Source: Limnohabitans sp. WS1
Lineage (GTDB): Bacteria; Pseudomonadota; Gammaproteobacteria; Burkholderiales; Burkholderiaceae_C
Assembly (NCBI RefSeq): GCF_003063265.1
Contig: NZ_NERU01000020.1
Coordinates: 18,974-82,973, forward strand
Reading direction: 5' to 3'
Length of the DNA stretch: 64,000 nt
The number at the start of each line of letters is the position of its first letter. Positions within the stretch are counted from its first letter, which is position 1. The position numbers and the translations under genes are program-made. Of this stretch, positions 49,351-56,824 are shown one piece after another. A model generated the notes under the pieces. The model ran no database searches. It worked only from the letters and a program-made list of their open reading frames with translations, and was not told the DNA's origin.

Positions 49351-52026
49351 ATGAGCGTTCAGGCCTCCTCCACAGACCCAGCAAGCCCTGAGGGGCTCTC
49401 GCCCTTGGCCGTCCTGGCCCAGCTGCGCGAGACCTACAAGCACGACAAAGCTGCCGTTTTGCATGGCTTGGCGCACAGCGGGGCCGTGGCGCGAGGGCTC
49501 AAGCAAACCCTTCGTCAACTGTCCATCCTGGCCGATGGCCTGCTGATTCAGTTGTGGCAAAACGCGGGATTTGCGCCAGATGTGTGCTTGGTGGCCGTGG
49601 GGGGCTTTGGGCGGGCCGAGCTGTTTCCCTCTTCGGATGTGGATGTTTTGGTGCTCTTGCCCGATGGCCAGTCGCCCGAGTCTTCGCCCGAGTTGCAAGC
49701 GCAGCTGGAGCGCTTCATTGGCAGCTGCTGGGACACGGGCCTGGAAATCGGCTCAAGTGTGCGCACCCTGAGCGAGTGCCTGGCCGAGTCGGCCAAAGAC
49801 ATCACGGTGCAAACCTCGCTGCTGGAGTCGCGCCGCGTGACCGGCAACACCCGCTTGTTCACCGAGTTTCAAAAGCAGTTCCAGGCGGCCATGGACCCGC
49901 AGGCTTTTTGGGTGGCCAAAACCCTGGAAATGCGCCAGCGCCACACCAAATACGAAGACACGCCTTACGCCCTGGAGCCCAACTGCAAGGAATCGCCCGG
50001 CGGGCTGCGCGACTTGCAGGTAATTTTGTGGGTGGCCCGCGCTGCGGGCTTGGGCCACAGCTGGGACGAACTGGCCCGCAAAGGGCTGGCCACGCCCCTG
50101 GAGGCGCGGCAAATCAAGCGCAACGAAGCCCTGCTGGGCCTGATCCGCGCCCGCTTGCACCTGCAAGCAAAACGCCGTGAAGACCGGCTGGTGTTTGACC
50201 TGCAGACCAATGTGGCCGAGTCGTTTGGCTATGCGTCAGACGTGACGCCCGAGGGCCGCTTGGCCCTGCGTGCCAGCGAAAAGCTGATGCGCCAATACTA
50301 TTGGGCCGCCAAGGCGGTGACCCAGCTCAACCAGATTTTGCTGCTCAACATCGAAGACAGGCTGCAAGCCGACCGGGGTGAATCGGTCACCGATTTCCGG
50401 CCACTGAACGAACGGTTTTTTGAAAAAGCCGGGCTGATTGAAGTGGCCAGCGACGACCTGTACCAAAAGCACCCGCACGCCATCCTCGAGACCTTTTTGC
50501 TCTACCAAGCCACGCCGGGTGTTAAGGGCTTGTCGGCCCGCACGCTCAGGGCGCTGTACAACGTGCGTTCCATCATGAACGGGCGCTTTCGGGCCGACCC
50601 GGTCAACCGCCAGACCTTTTTGCAAATTCTGCAGGAGCCTCTGGGCATCACGCACGCCATGCGCTTGATGAACGAGACCTCGGTGCTGGGGCGCTATTTG
50701 TGGGTGTTTCGGCGCATCGTGGGACAGATGCAGCACGACCTTTTTCATGCCTACACGGTGGACCAGCACATCCTGATGGTGCTGCGCAATGTGCGGCGCT
50801 TTTTCATGGCCGAGCACGCCCACGAATACCCGTTTTGCTCGCAACTGGCCGGGGGATGGGACAAGCCCTGGATTTTGTACACCGCCGCATTGTTTCACGA
50901 CATTGCCAAAGGCCGGGGCGGCGACCACTCCAAGCTGGGCATTGCCGAGGTGCGCACTTTCTGCCGCCAGCACGGGGTCGACAAAGCCGACGCCCAGTTG
51001 GTCGAGTTTTTGGTGGGCGAGCACCTGACCATGAGCCATGTGGCCCAAAAAGAAGACCTGAGCGACCCCGAAGTCATTGCCCGGTTTGCCCAGCGCGTGG
51101 GCAACGAGCGTCGCCTGACTGCGCTGTATTTGCTCACCGTGGCCGACATTCGCGGCACCAGCCCCAAGGTGTGGAACGCCTGGAAAGGCAAGCTGCTGGA
51201 AGACCTGTACAAATCCACCCTGCGTGTGCTGGGCGGCCGCGCACCGGACGCCAACGCCGAAGTCGAGGCCCGCAAGCGCGACGCCCTGATCGAGCTGGCC
51301 CGCCACAGCGAACCGCACGAAGGCCAAAAAGCCCTGTGGGACACGCTGGATGTGGGCTACTTCATGCGCCACGACGCGTCGGACATCGCCTGGCACGCCC
51401 GCCAGCTCTCGCGCCATGTGGCCAAACCCGCCGATGGCCCGGGCAAACCCATTGTGCGTGCCCGCATATCGCCAGTGGGCGAAGGCCTGCAAGTGCTGGT
51501 TTTCTCGCCCGATCAACCCGACTTGTTTGCCCGCATTTGTGGTCATTTTGACCAGTCAGGCTTCAGCATTTTGGACGCCAAGATCCACACCACCCGCACT
51601 GGCTGGGCGCTGGACACCTTCCAGATCGTCACGCCCATGCTGCCCGAGCACTACCGTGAACTGCTGAGCATGGTCGAGTCCGGCCTGACACAAACCCTGG
51701 AAAAACAAGGCCCCTTGCCCGCCCCCACCCGCGGACGGGTGTCACGCCGCGTGAAAAGCTTCCCGGTCACCCCGCGCGTGAGCCTGAACCCCGACGACAA
51801 GGCCCAAAGCTGGCTGCTCAGCATCTCGGCCAGTGACCGCATCGGCCTGCTTTACAACATCGCGCGCGTTCTGGCCAAACATGGCCTGCATTTGCGACTC
51901 GCCAAAATCAGCACCCTGGGCGAACGCGTGGAAGACACCTTCCTCATCAGCGGAGCTGAGTTGCAACAAAACAAAGCACAAATCGAAATCGAGACAGAGT
52001 TGTTGGGGGCGCTGCAGTCTGCTTGA
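49351..52026 (+). CDS. glnD: [Protein-PII] uridylyltransferase/uridylyl-removing enzyme
   Basis: This 891-residue nitrogen sensor uridylylates PII proteins under N limitation and removes UMP when glutamine is high. Domains in order: nucleotidyltransferase (GFGRAELFPSSDVDVLV near residue 83), the GlnD-type linker, HD hydrolase (ALFHDIAKGRGGDHS near residue 513), and two ACT domains (DLFARICGHFDQSGFSI near 725; SDRIGLLYNIARVLAKHGL near 828) that sense glutamine. The length is normal for the family. It is cotranscribed with map. Confidence 0.97.
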   Translation: MSVQASSTDPASPEGLSPLAVLAQLRETYKHDKAAVLHGLAHSGAVARGLKQTLRQLSILADGLLIQLWQNAGFAPDVCLVAVGGFGRAELFPSSDVDVLVLLPDGQSPESSPELQAQLERFIGSCWDTGLEIGSSVRTLSECLAESAKDITVQTSLLESRRVTGNTRLFTEFQKQFQAAMDPQAFWVAKTLEMRQRHTKYEDTPYALEPNCKESPGGLRDLQVILWVARAAGLGHSWDELARKGLATPLEARQIKRNEALLGLIRARLHLQAKRREDRLVFDLQTNVAESFGYASDVTPEGRLALRASEKLMRQYYWAAKAVTQLNQILLLNIEDRLQADRGESVTDFRPLNERFFEKAGLIEVASDDLYQKHPHAILETFLLYQATPGVKGLSARTLRALYNVRSIMNGRFRADPVNRQTFLQILQEPLGITHAMRLMNETSVLGRYLWVFRRIVGQMQHDLFHAYTVDQHILMVLRNVRRFFMAEHAHEYPFCSQLAGGWDKPWILYTAALFHDIAKGRGGDHSKLGIAEVRTFCRQHGVDKADAQLVEFLVGEHLTMSHVAQKEDLSDPEVIARFAQRVGNERRLTALYLLTVADIRGTSPKVWNAWKGKLLEDLYKSTLRVLGGRAPDANAEVEARKRDALIELARHSEPHEGQKALWDTLDVGYFMRHDASDIAWHARQLSRHVAKPADGPGKPIVRARISPVGEGLQVLVFSPDQPDLFARICGHFDQSGFSILDAKIHTTRTGWALDTFQIVTPMLPEHYRELLSMVESGLTQTLEKQGPLPAPTRGRVSRRVKSFPVTPRVSLNPDDKAQSWLLSISASDRIGLLYNIARVLAKHGLHLRLAKISTLGERVEDTFLISGAELQQNKAQIEIETELLGALQSA

Positions 52027-52120
52027 TTTGGCGTTTTTGATCGAATATTTGTTGGTTTTTGACGTTTTCCGATCGCCTGTGTGGCTCATCCTCGAGCGCT
52101 TTTCATCCTTGTATGTTTGG

Positions 52121-52188
52121 CATCCTCGGGCTTGACCCGATGGTCCATGGCTAATTGAACATGGATTCCGGGACAAGTCAGGAATGAC
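52121..52188. repeat. Imperfect palindromic element (CATTCCGG type)
   Basis: Two arms, beginning CATCCTCGGGCTTGACCCG and ending GGAATG after CATGGATTCCGGGACAAG, are imperfectly complementary and enclose TGGCTAATTGAA. It resembles the widespread ~100-base proteobacterial intergenic palindromes with CCGGGTCAAGCCCGG cores and is distinct from the GTAGGAGC family. It marks the left edge of the toxin-antitoxin island. Confidence 0.65.
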
Positions 52189-52274
52189 GAACTCTGCAAT
52201 TCAAACTTCATGCGGCCGAATCTACAACTTGTCACCGTTGTGCCCAGGCCAGGCCCCCAGGCAAGCATCACAGA

Positions 52275-52901
52275 CTACAAGGATCGCGGTGCGTGTGGCG
52301 CAGATGGCTGCACCTTTTTGGCCCACGCCGGAGGCCGGGGCACCTGCCAATGCCACACACCGTGACGCCAGCGCGCCACCAGTTTGGGGCCGGAAATCCC
52401 GTTGCGGCCCACACCGGATGTGTCGTACAGCAAAGCCAAATCGGCCAAAGGCATGGCCTGCTGCAAATGCTGCAAGGTGCGTGGATAGCGTGCCAGGATG
52501 CGCTCTGGCGGCACATCGTGCCCGCCTTCGGCCACCCGTTGCGCCACCCGGCCCAACAGCTGACGCGGATCGTTGACACACACCACCAGCAACACCACCG
52601 CAAAGCCTGCGGCTCGGGCCTCTTGCATCAAAGTCAGCTTGGACGGGTGAGAAAACACCGTCTCGCTCACAAACGACAGCCCTTGCGCCAAAGAAGCCGC
52701 ACGACGGGCATCGGCCCAAGTCCGCGCCTGGGCCGAACGGGCTTGTGGATCGGTGATGTGCTGCAAGGCAGCGGCTTCGTGCAGGTCCGCATTCACAAAC
52801 TCCGCCCCGGCCGGAAGCAAGCCCGATGAGACGGCAGAGCGGTACAGCGTGGATTTGCCCGCCCCGTTGGGGCCGGCCAGCAAATAAAAAACGGGTTTCA
52901 A
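52275..52901 (-). CDS. Zeta toxin family protein
   Basis: This ~208-residue P-loop kinase has Walker A GPNGAGKST about 10 residues from the proposed start, and a following segment FVNADLHEAAALQ. Zeta toxins phosphorylate UDP-sugar precursors of peptidoglycan. There is no ATG before the P-loop; I choose the TTG at 52901 (reading KPVFYLLAGPNGAGKST), 13 bases after the antitoxin stop; a CTG three codons earlier is the alternative. The C-terminal end AWAKKVQPSAPHAP reappears as a fragment at the second locus near 54670. Partnered with the ParD-like antitoxin gene upstream. Confidence 0.82.
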   Translation of the reverse strand: MKPVFYLLAGPNGAGKSTLYRSAVSSGLLPAGAEFVNADLHEAAALQHITDPQARSAQARTWADARRAASLAQGLSFVSETVFSHPSKLTLMQEARAAGFAVVLLVVCVNDPRQLLGRVAQRVAEGGHDVPPERILARYPRTLQHLQQAMPLADLALLYDTSGVGRNGISGPKLVARWRHGVWHWQVPRPPAWAKKVQPSAPHAPRSL

Positions 52902-52914
52902 ACGAGGCAGTTGC

Positions 52915-53253
52915 TCAGGCGGCCTTGACCACCTGACGGCGGTTGCTCTGCACCGTCTGGCGCACGGCCTGGGCCAGGCGGCCGGTGCTTTCGGCGGCCA
53001 CAAAATCCGCCTCAATGGCGTCCAGTGGGTCGGCCGCAGACACCGTGGTGGTTTGACGCACATCGTAGAGTGCGATGGCTTCTCGGGCCTCAGAGATGGT
53101 CAAACCCGAAGCTTCGGCAATGCGCCCCAGCGTGGCCCAGTACTCGATTTGCCCCGCCACCGAGCGGCGCATGGGCGTGGCCGCTTCGCGGGCTTGGCTG
53201 ACCAAACCGGAAGGCAATTTGACGGATGCAAACGAAGAAGGTGATGCAGACAT
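52915..53253 (-). CDS. ParD-like antitoxin of the zeta pair (copy 1, intact)
   Basis: This 112-residue protein has the ParD_like core VKLPSGLVSQAREAATPMRR, then SVAGQIEYWATLGRIAEASG, and a C terminus rich in Asp/Glu then basic QSNRRQVVKAA. AAGGAG precedes the ATG at 53253. The zeta toxin follows after 13 bases, so this is a complete antitoxin-toxin operon. Two paralogs lie at 54527-54832 (damaged) and 56489-56824 (antitoxin only). Confidence 0.85.
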   Translation of the reverse strand: MSASPSSFASVKLPSGLVSQAREAATPMRRSVAGQIEYWATLGRIAEASGLTISEAREAIALYDVRQTTTVSAADPLDAIEADFVAAESTGRLAQAVRQTVQSNRRQVVKAA

Positions 53254-53505
53254 GAGACGCTCCTTTATGGCGCATTTTGCGCCAAAACGGACGCATCTGG
53301 CCATTTGGCGTGAACAAATCCTCATCGACACGGGAAAAACACCTGCATCCATCCACACCACCCGTGCCCAAGGCTGTGGATAAACCCCGGAACAAGTGCC
53401 CAAAGGCGCATGCCTATTGGGCTGGCGGCGTGCGCTTAAAAAACAGGCAAGAATGAAGATTGAATGCGGCCAGTGAGCGGGACTGCCGCGATGCCCCTCC
53501 TGAAC

Positions 53506-53961
53506 TCATCGGGCCACCACATCAAGGCGGGGAACGACCTCATCGTCATCATCGTCATCATCGTCATCGTCGTGCAGCAACTCAAAGGCCTTGAAGACCG
53601 CGCGCTCGACGCGCTTGACCAAAACTTCGTCGCTGAAAACCCCAGGGTAGGTCTTGCGCAGCTTGGCGCTGACTTTCAGGTTCATCACCAAGGATCGGAT
53701 GATCGTCGCATAGTCCTCGTCGCGGCCCTCAATGATTTCCTTCAGGCAGCTTACCGCGATGTCGTAGCGCCGCAGGTACACCGCCTCGTCCTTGAGCCCA
53801 TGCAAAATCGAGTGACGAATGACGACGACCAGGTATTCAGACTGGAATGTGAGATCAGCATATCGCCAAGTGGCTAAGCCCCGATGGAACCTGATTGGCC
53901 TGATTTTTGGTATCTCTGATAATACCAATATGACTTTTAACCCCCGCATCGTCATCGACAC
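53506..53961 (-). CDS. Unrecognised protein with a C-terminal poly-aspartate tract, probably 5'-truncated
   Basis: The frame encodes up to 151 residues. The part from about residue 35 looks protein-like (SEYLVVVIRHSILHGLKDEA, VSCLKEIIEGRDEDYATIIR), but the first ~30 codons overlap the promoter and start of the PIN gene and have no good start, so the 5' end is likely missing or misplaced. Ten consecutive Asp near the C terminus come from an ATC/GTC-type triplet microsatellite at 53540-53571. I do not recognise the family. It may be the remnant of a larger gene. Confidence 0.4.
   Translation of the reverse strand: MSMTMRGLKVILVLSEIPKIRPIRFHRGLATWRYADLTFQSEYLVVVIRHSILHGLKDEAVYLRRYDIAVSCLKEIIEGRDEDYATIIRSLVMNLKVSAKLRKTYPGVFSDEVLVKRVERAVFKAFELLHDDDDDDDDDDEVVPRLDVVAR
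53907..53928. promoter_or_regulatory. Operator-like palindrome before the PIN/RHH pair
   Basis: TTGGTAT and ATACCAA form a perfect 7-base inverted repeat with an 8-base spacer, ending one base before the PIN gene's ATG. An AT-rich setting and this position suggest autoregulation by the downstream ribbon-helix-helix antitoxin. Confidence 0.65.
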
Positions 53962-54352
53962 GAATGTGCTTTACAGCGCGTTGCGTTCACAGCTGGGGGT
54001 GTCTTATCGGCTGTTGAGCATGGTGAGGCAAGCGCGATTTTTGCCGCAGGTGTCAGCGCCACTGATTGCCGAATACGAAGACGTCCTCAAGCGCGGGCAA
54101 CTGGCATTGAGCCACGCCCAAATTGACGATGTCATCGACTACTTATGCGCCCAAAGTGAACACCACCGGATTTTTTACCTCTGGCGACCCTTGCTCAAAA
54201 ACCCCAACAACGACTTTATCTTGGAGCTGGCCGTCAAGGCCCAAGCCAGCATCGTGACTTGGAACGTGGCTGACTTCAAAAAAGCTGCGAGCCTCCATGT
54301 TCAAGTCATGAGCCCCCGACAACTGCTAGAAATTCTGGAGAAATCATCATGA
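53930..54352 (+). CDS. PIN-domain toxin (COG1569-type)
   Basis: This 140-residue predicted RNase begins MTFNPRIVIDTNVLYSAL, where VIDTN carries the first catalytic Asp. Further acidic residues lie in LIAEYEDVLKR, NPNNDFILELAV and VTWNVADF, giving the expected PIN active site. The start at 53930 is favoured over an upstream ATG (53819) because the operator palindrome lies directly before it. The stop overlaps the next gene by 4 bases (ATGA). Confidence 0.88.
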   Translation: MTFNPRIVIDTNVLYSALRSQLGVSYRLLSMVRQARFLPQVSAPLIAEYEDVLKRGQLALSHAQIDDVIDYLCAQSEHHRIFYLWRPLLKNPNNDFILELAVKAQASIVTWNVADFKKAASLHVQVMSPRQLLEILEKSS

Positions 54353-54585
54353 GCACCATCAGCATTCGCCTGCCCGACTCGCTGCACAGCATGGCCAAAA
54401 CCATGGCCAGCCAGGACCATGTGTCCATGAACCAGTTCATCGCCAGCGCCGTGGCAGAAAAAGTCTCGGCTTTGGCCACAGAAACCTACCTCAAAGAACG
54501 CGCCGAACGGGCCAGCGTGGACAAGTTCAAGGCTGCATTGGCCGCTGTGCCAAAGCAGCCGCCGGATGCACATGACGCCCTCTGA
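54349..54585 (+). CDS. Ribbon-helix-helix antitoxin of the PIN pair (HicB/CopG-like)
   Basis: This 78-residue protein has the N-terminal RHH segment STISIRLPDSLHSMAKTMAS and QDHVSMNQFIASAVAEKVSAL, followed by a helical tail. It is translationally coupled to the PIN toxin through an ATGA overlap, with the toxin first, the reverse of most type II pairs. Its 3' end overlaps the decayed frame on the other strand. Confidence 0.85.
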   Translation: MSTISIRLPDSLHSMAKTMASQDHVSMNQFIASAVAEKVSALATETYLKERAERASVDKFKAALAAVPKQPPDAHDAL

Positions 54586-54832
54586 GGCCACAACAGCGCC
54601 CGCGCCACCCTCGCGCTGACCTCACACCAAGCCAGAACTGCGCGACCCACGGCGTGGGCGGCTTGGCTGGCTGAACCTTTTTGGCCCAAGCTTGGGCCAG
54701 ACGGCCCAAAGTCGCCCAATACCCGATCTGCCCGGCCACTGAAAGGCGCATGCTTGAGGCCGCGTCACGGGCCTGACTGACCCAACCTGAAGACAACTTG
54801 TCGGATGAGGACGAAGACGACGATACGGACAT
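54527..54832 (-). pseudogene. Decayed ParD-like/zeta locus (copy 2): antitoxin start fused to toxin tail
   Basis: The first ~45 residues (MSVSSSSSSSDKLSSG, then SVAGQIGYWATLGRLAQ) match the start of the ParD-like antitoxins at 52915 and 56489. They then run directly into AWAKKVQP, which is the C-terminal end of the zeta toxin at 52275. A deletion has thus removed the antitoxin C terminus and almost all of the toxin. The frame continues by chance to 54527, overlapping the RHH gene on the opposite strand, and that last part is not homologous to either. Confidence 0.75.
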
Positions 54833-55024
54833 GAGGCTCTCCATTTGGCGCATTTGGTGCCATAAAAAGCCAAAACGGCCATGCAACGCTCAAAAAACCA
54901 TGGCGCAAACCGTGAAAAAAGCATCCACACCCACCGTGTTCAAGCCTGTGGATAAGCCCTAGGACAACTGCGCCAAGGCGCATGGGGACTGGGCTGGCGT
55001 CATGCGCTCAAAAAATAGGCAGAT
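54707..55024. repeat. Segmental duplication, left copy (antitoxin start plus upstream region)
   Basis: About 315 bases here match 56698-57014 nearly base for base, including the antitoxin N terminus, its promoter region and the non-coding stretch with GTGGATAAGCCCTAGGACAA. A more diverged third relative lies at about 53254-53455. The match shows that copies 2 and 3 are recent duplicates. Confidence 0.85.
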
Positions 55025-55088
55025 TGGCCATGGACTGCCAAGACATTGATCTGACCCGATGAAGTTGAATCAACCATCACGTCCAAAC

Positions 55089-55191
55089 TTTTGTCATTCC
55101 GGACGAAGACCCGGGATCCAGTGCGAACCGCTGCCCTTTGCAAACACCTGCAACAGACACTGGGTCCCGGCCCAAGACCGTCATGACAAAA
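55089..55191. repeat. Palindromic element (CCGGGATCCAGT type)
   Basis: Outer arms TTTTGTCAT and ATGACAAAA and inner arms CCGGGATCCAGT and ACTGGGTCCCGG enclose a ~30-base centre. It is a ~103-base inverted repeat of the type scattered in many proteobacterial genomes. It lies between the decayed zeta locus and the toxin fragment, probably at an old rearrangement junction. Confidence 0.75.
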
Positions 55192-55201
55192 CCAACTCGC
55201 C

Positions 55202-55310
55202 AACGCCGTCTATGTGATTCAATGCGTCCAAAAGAAGACTGCGAAGACCAGCAAGGCCGATCTGGACTTGGCTGCCAAGCGTTATCGAGACTTATTAAAG
55301 GAGCTAGGCA
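55202..55310 (+). pseudogene. C-terminal fragment of a HigB/Gp49-type (RelE-superfamily) toxin
   Basis: Translation gives AVYVIQCVQKKTAKTSKAD followed by LAAKRYRDLLKEL, the characteristic end of phage-derived Gp49/HigB toxins (usual form ...FQKKTQKTSKxDIELAxxRY). The upstream two thirds are missing; the sequence before it is the palindromic element. The reading frame has no stop where the toxin should end and runs on out of frame through the antitoxin gene. The intact XRE partner follows at once. Confidence 0.7.
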
Positions 55311-55592
55311 ATGACCAAGCAACGATTTGCCAGCGTCTGGGATGCCATCGAGGACACCCCGGAAGAAGCGGAAAACATGAAGCTGCGCTCCATTCTGATG
55401 ACGGCGCTGAAGAACCACCTGACCCGCACAGAAATGAGCCAAGCACAGGCCGCCAAGCTGTTCGGCGTGACTCAGCCACGCGTCTCAGATCTGATGCGCG
55501 GCAAGATCAACTTGTTCGGCCTCGATGCGTTGGTGAACATGGCCACCGCTGCTGGACTGCACATTGAAATGCGCGTGATCGAAGCCGCCTAG
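55311..55592 (+). CDS. XRE-family antitoxin left without an intact toxin
   Basis: This 93-residue helix-turn-helix protein has the recognition region SQAQAAKLFGVTQPRVSDLM followed by RGKINLFGLDALVNMA. It is the usual downstream partner of Gp49-type toxins, and the toxin fragment lies directly before its ATG (with GGAG 9 bases upstream). It is intact, so it could still act as a repressor or neutralise related toxins. Confidence 0.82.
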   Translation: MTKQRFASVWDAIEDTPEEAENMKLRSILMTALKNHLTRTEMSQAQAAKLFGVTQPRVSDLMRGKINLFGLDALVNMATAAGLHIEMRVIEAA

Positions 55593-55639
55593 GCTATCAG
55601 GATGGCATAAGCCAAAACGATAATTCCTGTTTTATCTGC

Positions 55640-55915
55640 TCACGCGGCCAGTCGTTCAATCTTGGGCCGCTTGATCTTGCTGGCTTGATAAAGCTCGTAC
55701 TGCATCTGCATGCCCGCCCACATTTCTGCGCTGGTGCCAAATGCCTGGGCGAGGCGGTAGGCCATGTCCGCAGAAATACCGGATGCGCCCGACACCACAC
55801 GCGAAAGCGTGACACGGTTGACGCCCAGCTTGACCGCCGCTTCTGTGATCGTGATGTCACCCAAATACTCCCGAAGGACTTCCCCTGGATGCGGGGGGTT
55901 GTGCATGCGAGTCAT
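55640..55915 (-). CDS. higA: HigA-type antitoxin
   Basis: This 91-residue XRE antitoxin starts MTRMHNPPHPGEVLREYLG, the family hallmark being HPGEVLRE, followed by the helix-turn-helix in ITEAAVKLGVNRVTLSRVVS and the tail GTSAEMWAGMQMQYEL. It lies 7 bases after the toxin gene, so the order is toxin then antitoxin, as expected for higBA. An in-frame extension upstream overlaps higB and is not used. Confidence 0.92.
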   Translation of the reverse strand: MTRMHNPPHPGEVLREYLGDITITEAAVKLGVNRVTLSRVVSGASGISADMAYRLAQAFGTSAEMWAGMQMQYELYQASKIKRPKIERLAA

Positions 55916-55922
55916 GTTTGCC

Positions 55923-56201
55923 TCAGTGATAGTCTTTGTAATCCACAAGCACGGCGTCTGTTCCATCAAACGCGAACACCATGCGCCAGTTGCCATTGAC
56001 GGTAATGGCCCAATGACCTTTCAAGTCGCCTTTGAGGGGATGCAGTCCCCATGCTGGTGCTGACAGGTCTTCGGGCTTCAACGCTTGGTCAAGAGCCGCC
56101 AGCTGCAGTCGAAGCCGCGCAGCATGCGCAGCCTGAATACCCGCCTTACTACCGGTTTCAAAAAAGCGCTGCAGACCCTTGTGTCGAAAGCTTTTGATCA
56201 T
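55923..56201 (-). CDS. higB: HigB-type mRNA interferase toxin
   Basis: This 92-residue RelE-superfamily toxin begins MIKSFRHKGLQRFFETGS, has LHPLKGDLKGHWAITVNGNW and ends RMVFAFDGTDAVLVDYKDYH. These are the conserved HigB segments, including the NGNWRxxF and DYH end with its catalytic His. The length is normal. It is transcribed from the region holding the palindrome at 56218-56238. Confidence 0.92.
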   Translation of the reverse strand: MIKSFRHKGLQRFFETGSKAGIQAAHAARLRLQLAALDQALKPEDLSAPAWGLHPLKGDLKGHWAITVNGNWRMVFAFDGTDAVLVDYKDYH

Positions 56202-56217
56202 TCAAGCCCATTGTATT

Positions 56218-56238
56218 TTGTAGCGCACTACGCTACAA
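56218..56238. promoter_or_regulatory. Operator-like palindrome upstream of higBA
   Basis: TTGTAGCG and CGCTACAA form a perfect 8-base inverted repeat with spacer CACTA, 17 bases upstream of the higB start. HigA-type repressors bind palindromes at this position, so this is a likely autoregulatory site. Confidence 0.7.
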
Positions 56239-56313
56239 GACATTTCAATGTACTTCCTTGCAAAGCCTGTCTGCGTTGCCCATGGCGATCCCCTTTGCAT
56301 GGCGAACCTGATG

Positions 56314-56424
56314 TCAGCCTGGAAAAATCCCCAGGGCAAAACACTGCATAGCTGTTTCGTTGTCCAGCACCACCGAGATTTGGGTTTTGCCCCCCTCAGT
56401 CTGGTCAATCAAAAACTCGCTCAT
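56314..56424 (-). pseudogene. N-terminal fragment of a RhuM-like gene
   Basis: A 36-residue frame preceded by a good ribosome site (AGGAGCC) begins MSEFLIDQTEGGKTQISVVL then DNETA. This matches the start of RhuM/virulence-type proteins (MSEFLxYQTExGxTRIxVxL). After about 25 residues the similarity stops and a stop codon follows, so the gene is cut off. It sits where copy 3 of the ParD-like antitoxin would be expected to have its zeta toxin. Confidence 0.6.
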
Positions 56425-56488
56425 CAAAGGCTCCTGACGCCATGCGCGGCAATTCGCAGCCATGGAAGGGGTTGCACTTGAGCGCACC

Positions 56489-56824
56489 TCAGGCCGCCTT
56501 CACCGCCTGACGGCGGTTGCTCTGCACGGTCTGGCGCACAGCATGCCACAGACGGCCCGCGCTTTTGGCGGCCAAAAAGTCTGCTTCCAGAGCGTCCAGC
56601 GGGTCGGCATCCGTAGGGGCGGCCTGGCGGACATCGTAGAACGCGATGGCCTCGTGCGTCTCAGAGACCGTCAAGCCCGATGCCTCGGCAATGCGGCCCA
56701 AAGACGCCCAATACCCGATCTGCCCGGCCACCGAACGGCGCATGCTTGAGGCAGCGTCACGGGCCTGATTGACCCAACCAGAAGACAACTTGTCGGATGA
56801 GGACGAAGATGACGATGCGGACAT
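56489..56824 (-). CDS. ParD-like antitoxin (copy 3), toxin gene missing
   Basis: This 111-residue protein starts MSASSSSSSSDKLSSG at 56824 and keeps the full ParD_like length through EADFLAAKSAGRLWHAVRQT and QSNRRQAVKAA. It is close to copy 1 over the whole length. No zeta toxin follows; instead the RhuM-like fragment lies 64 bases downstream. It may be an orphan that still neutralises the zeta toxin of copy 1. The serine run comes from a GAx triplet repeat on the opposite strand. Confidence 0.8.
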   Translation of the reverse strand: MSASSSSSSSDKLSSGWVNQARDAASSMRRSVAGQIGYWASLGRIAEASGLTVSETHEAIAFYDVRQAAPTDADPLDALEADFLAAKSAGRLWHAVRQTVQSNRRQAVKAA

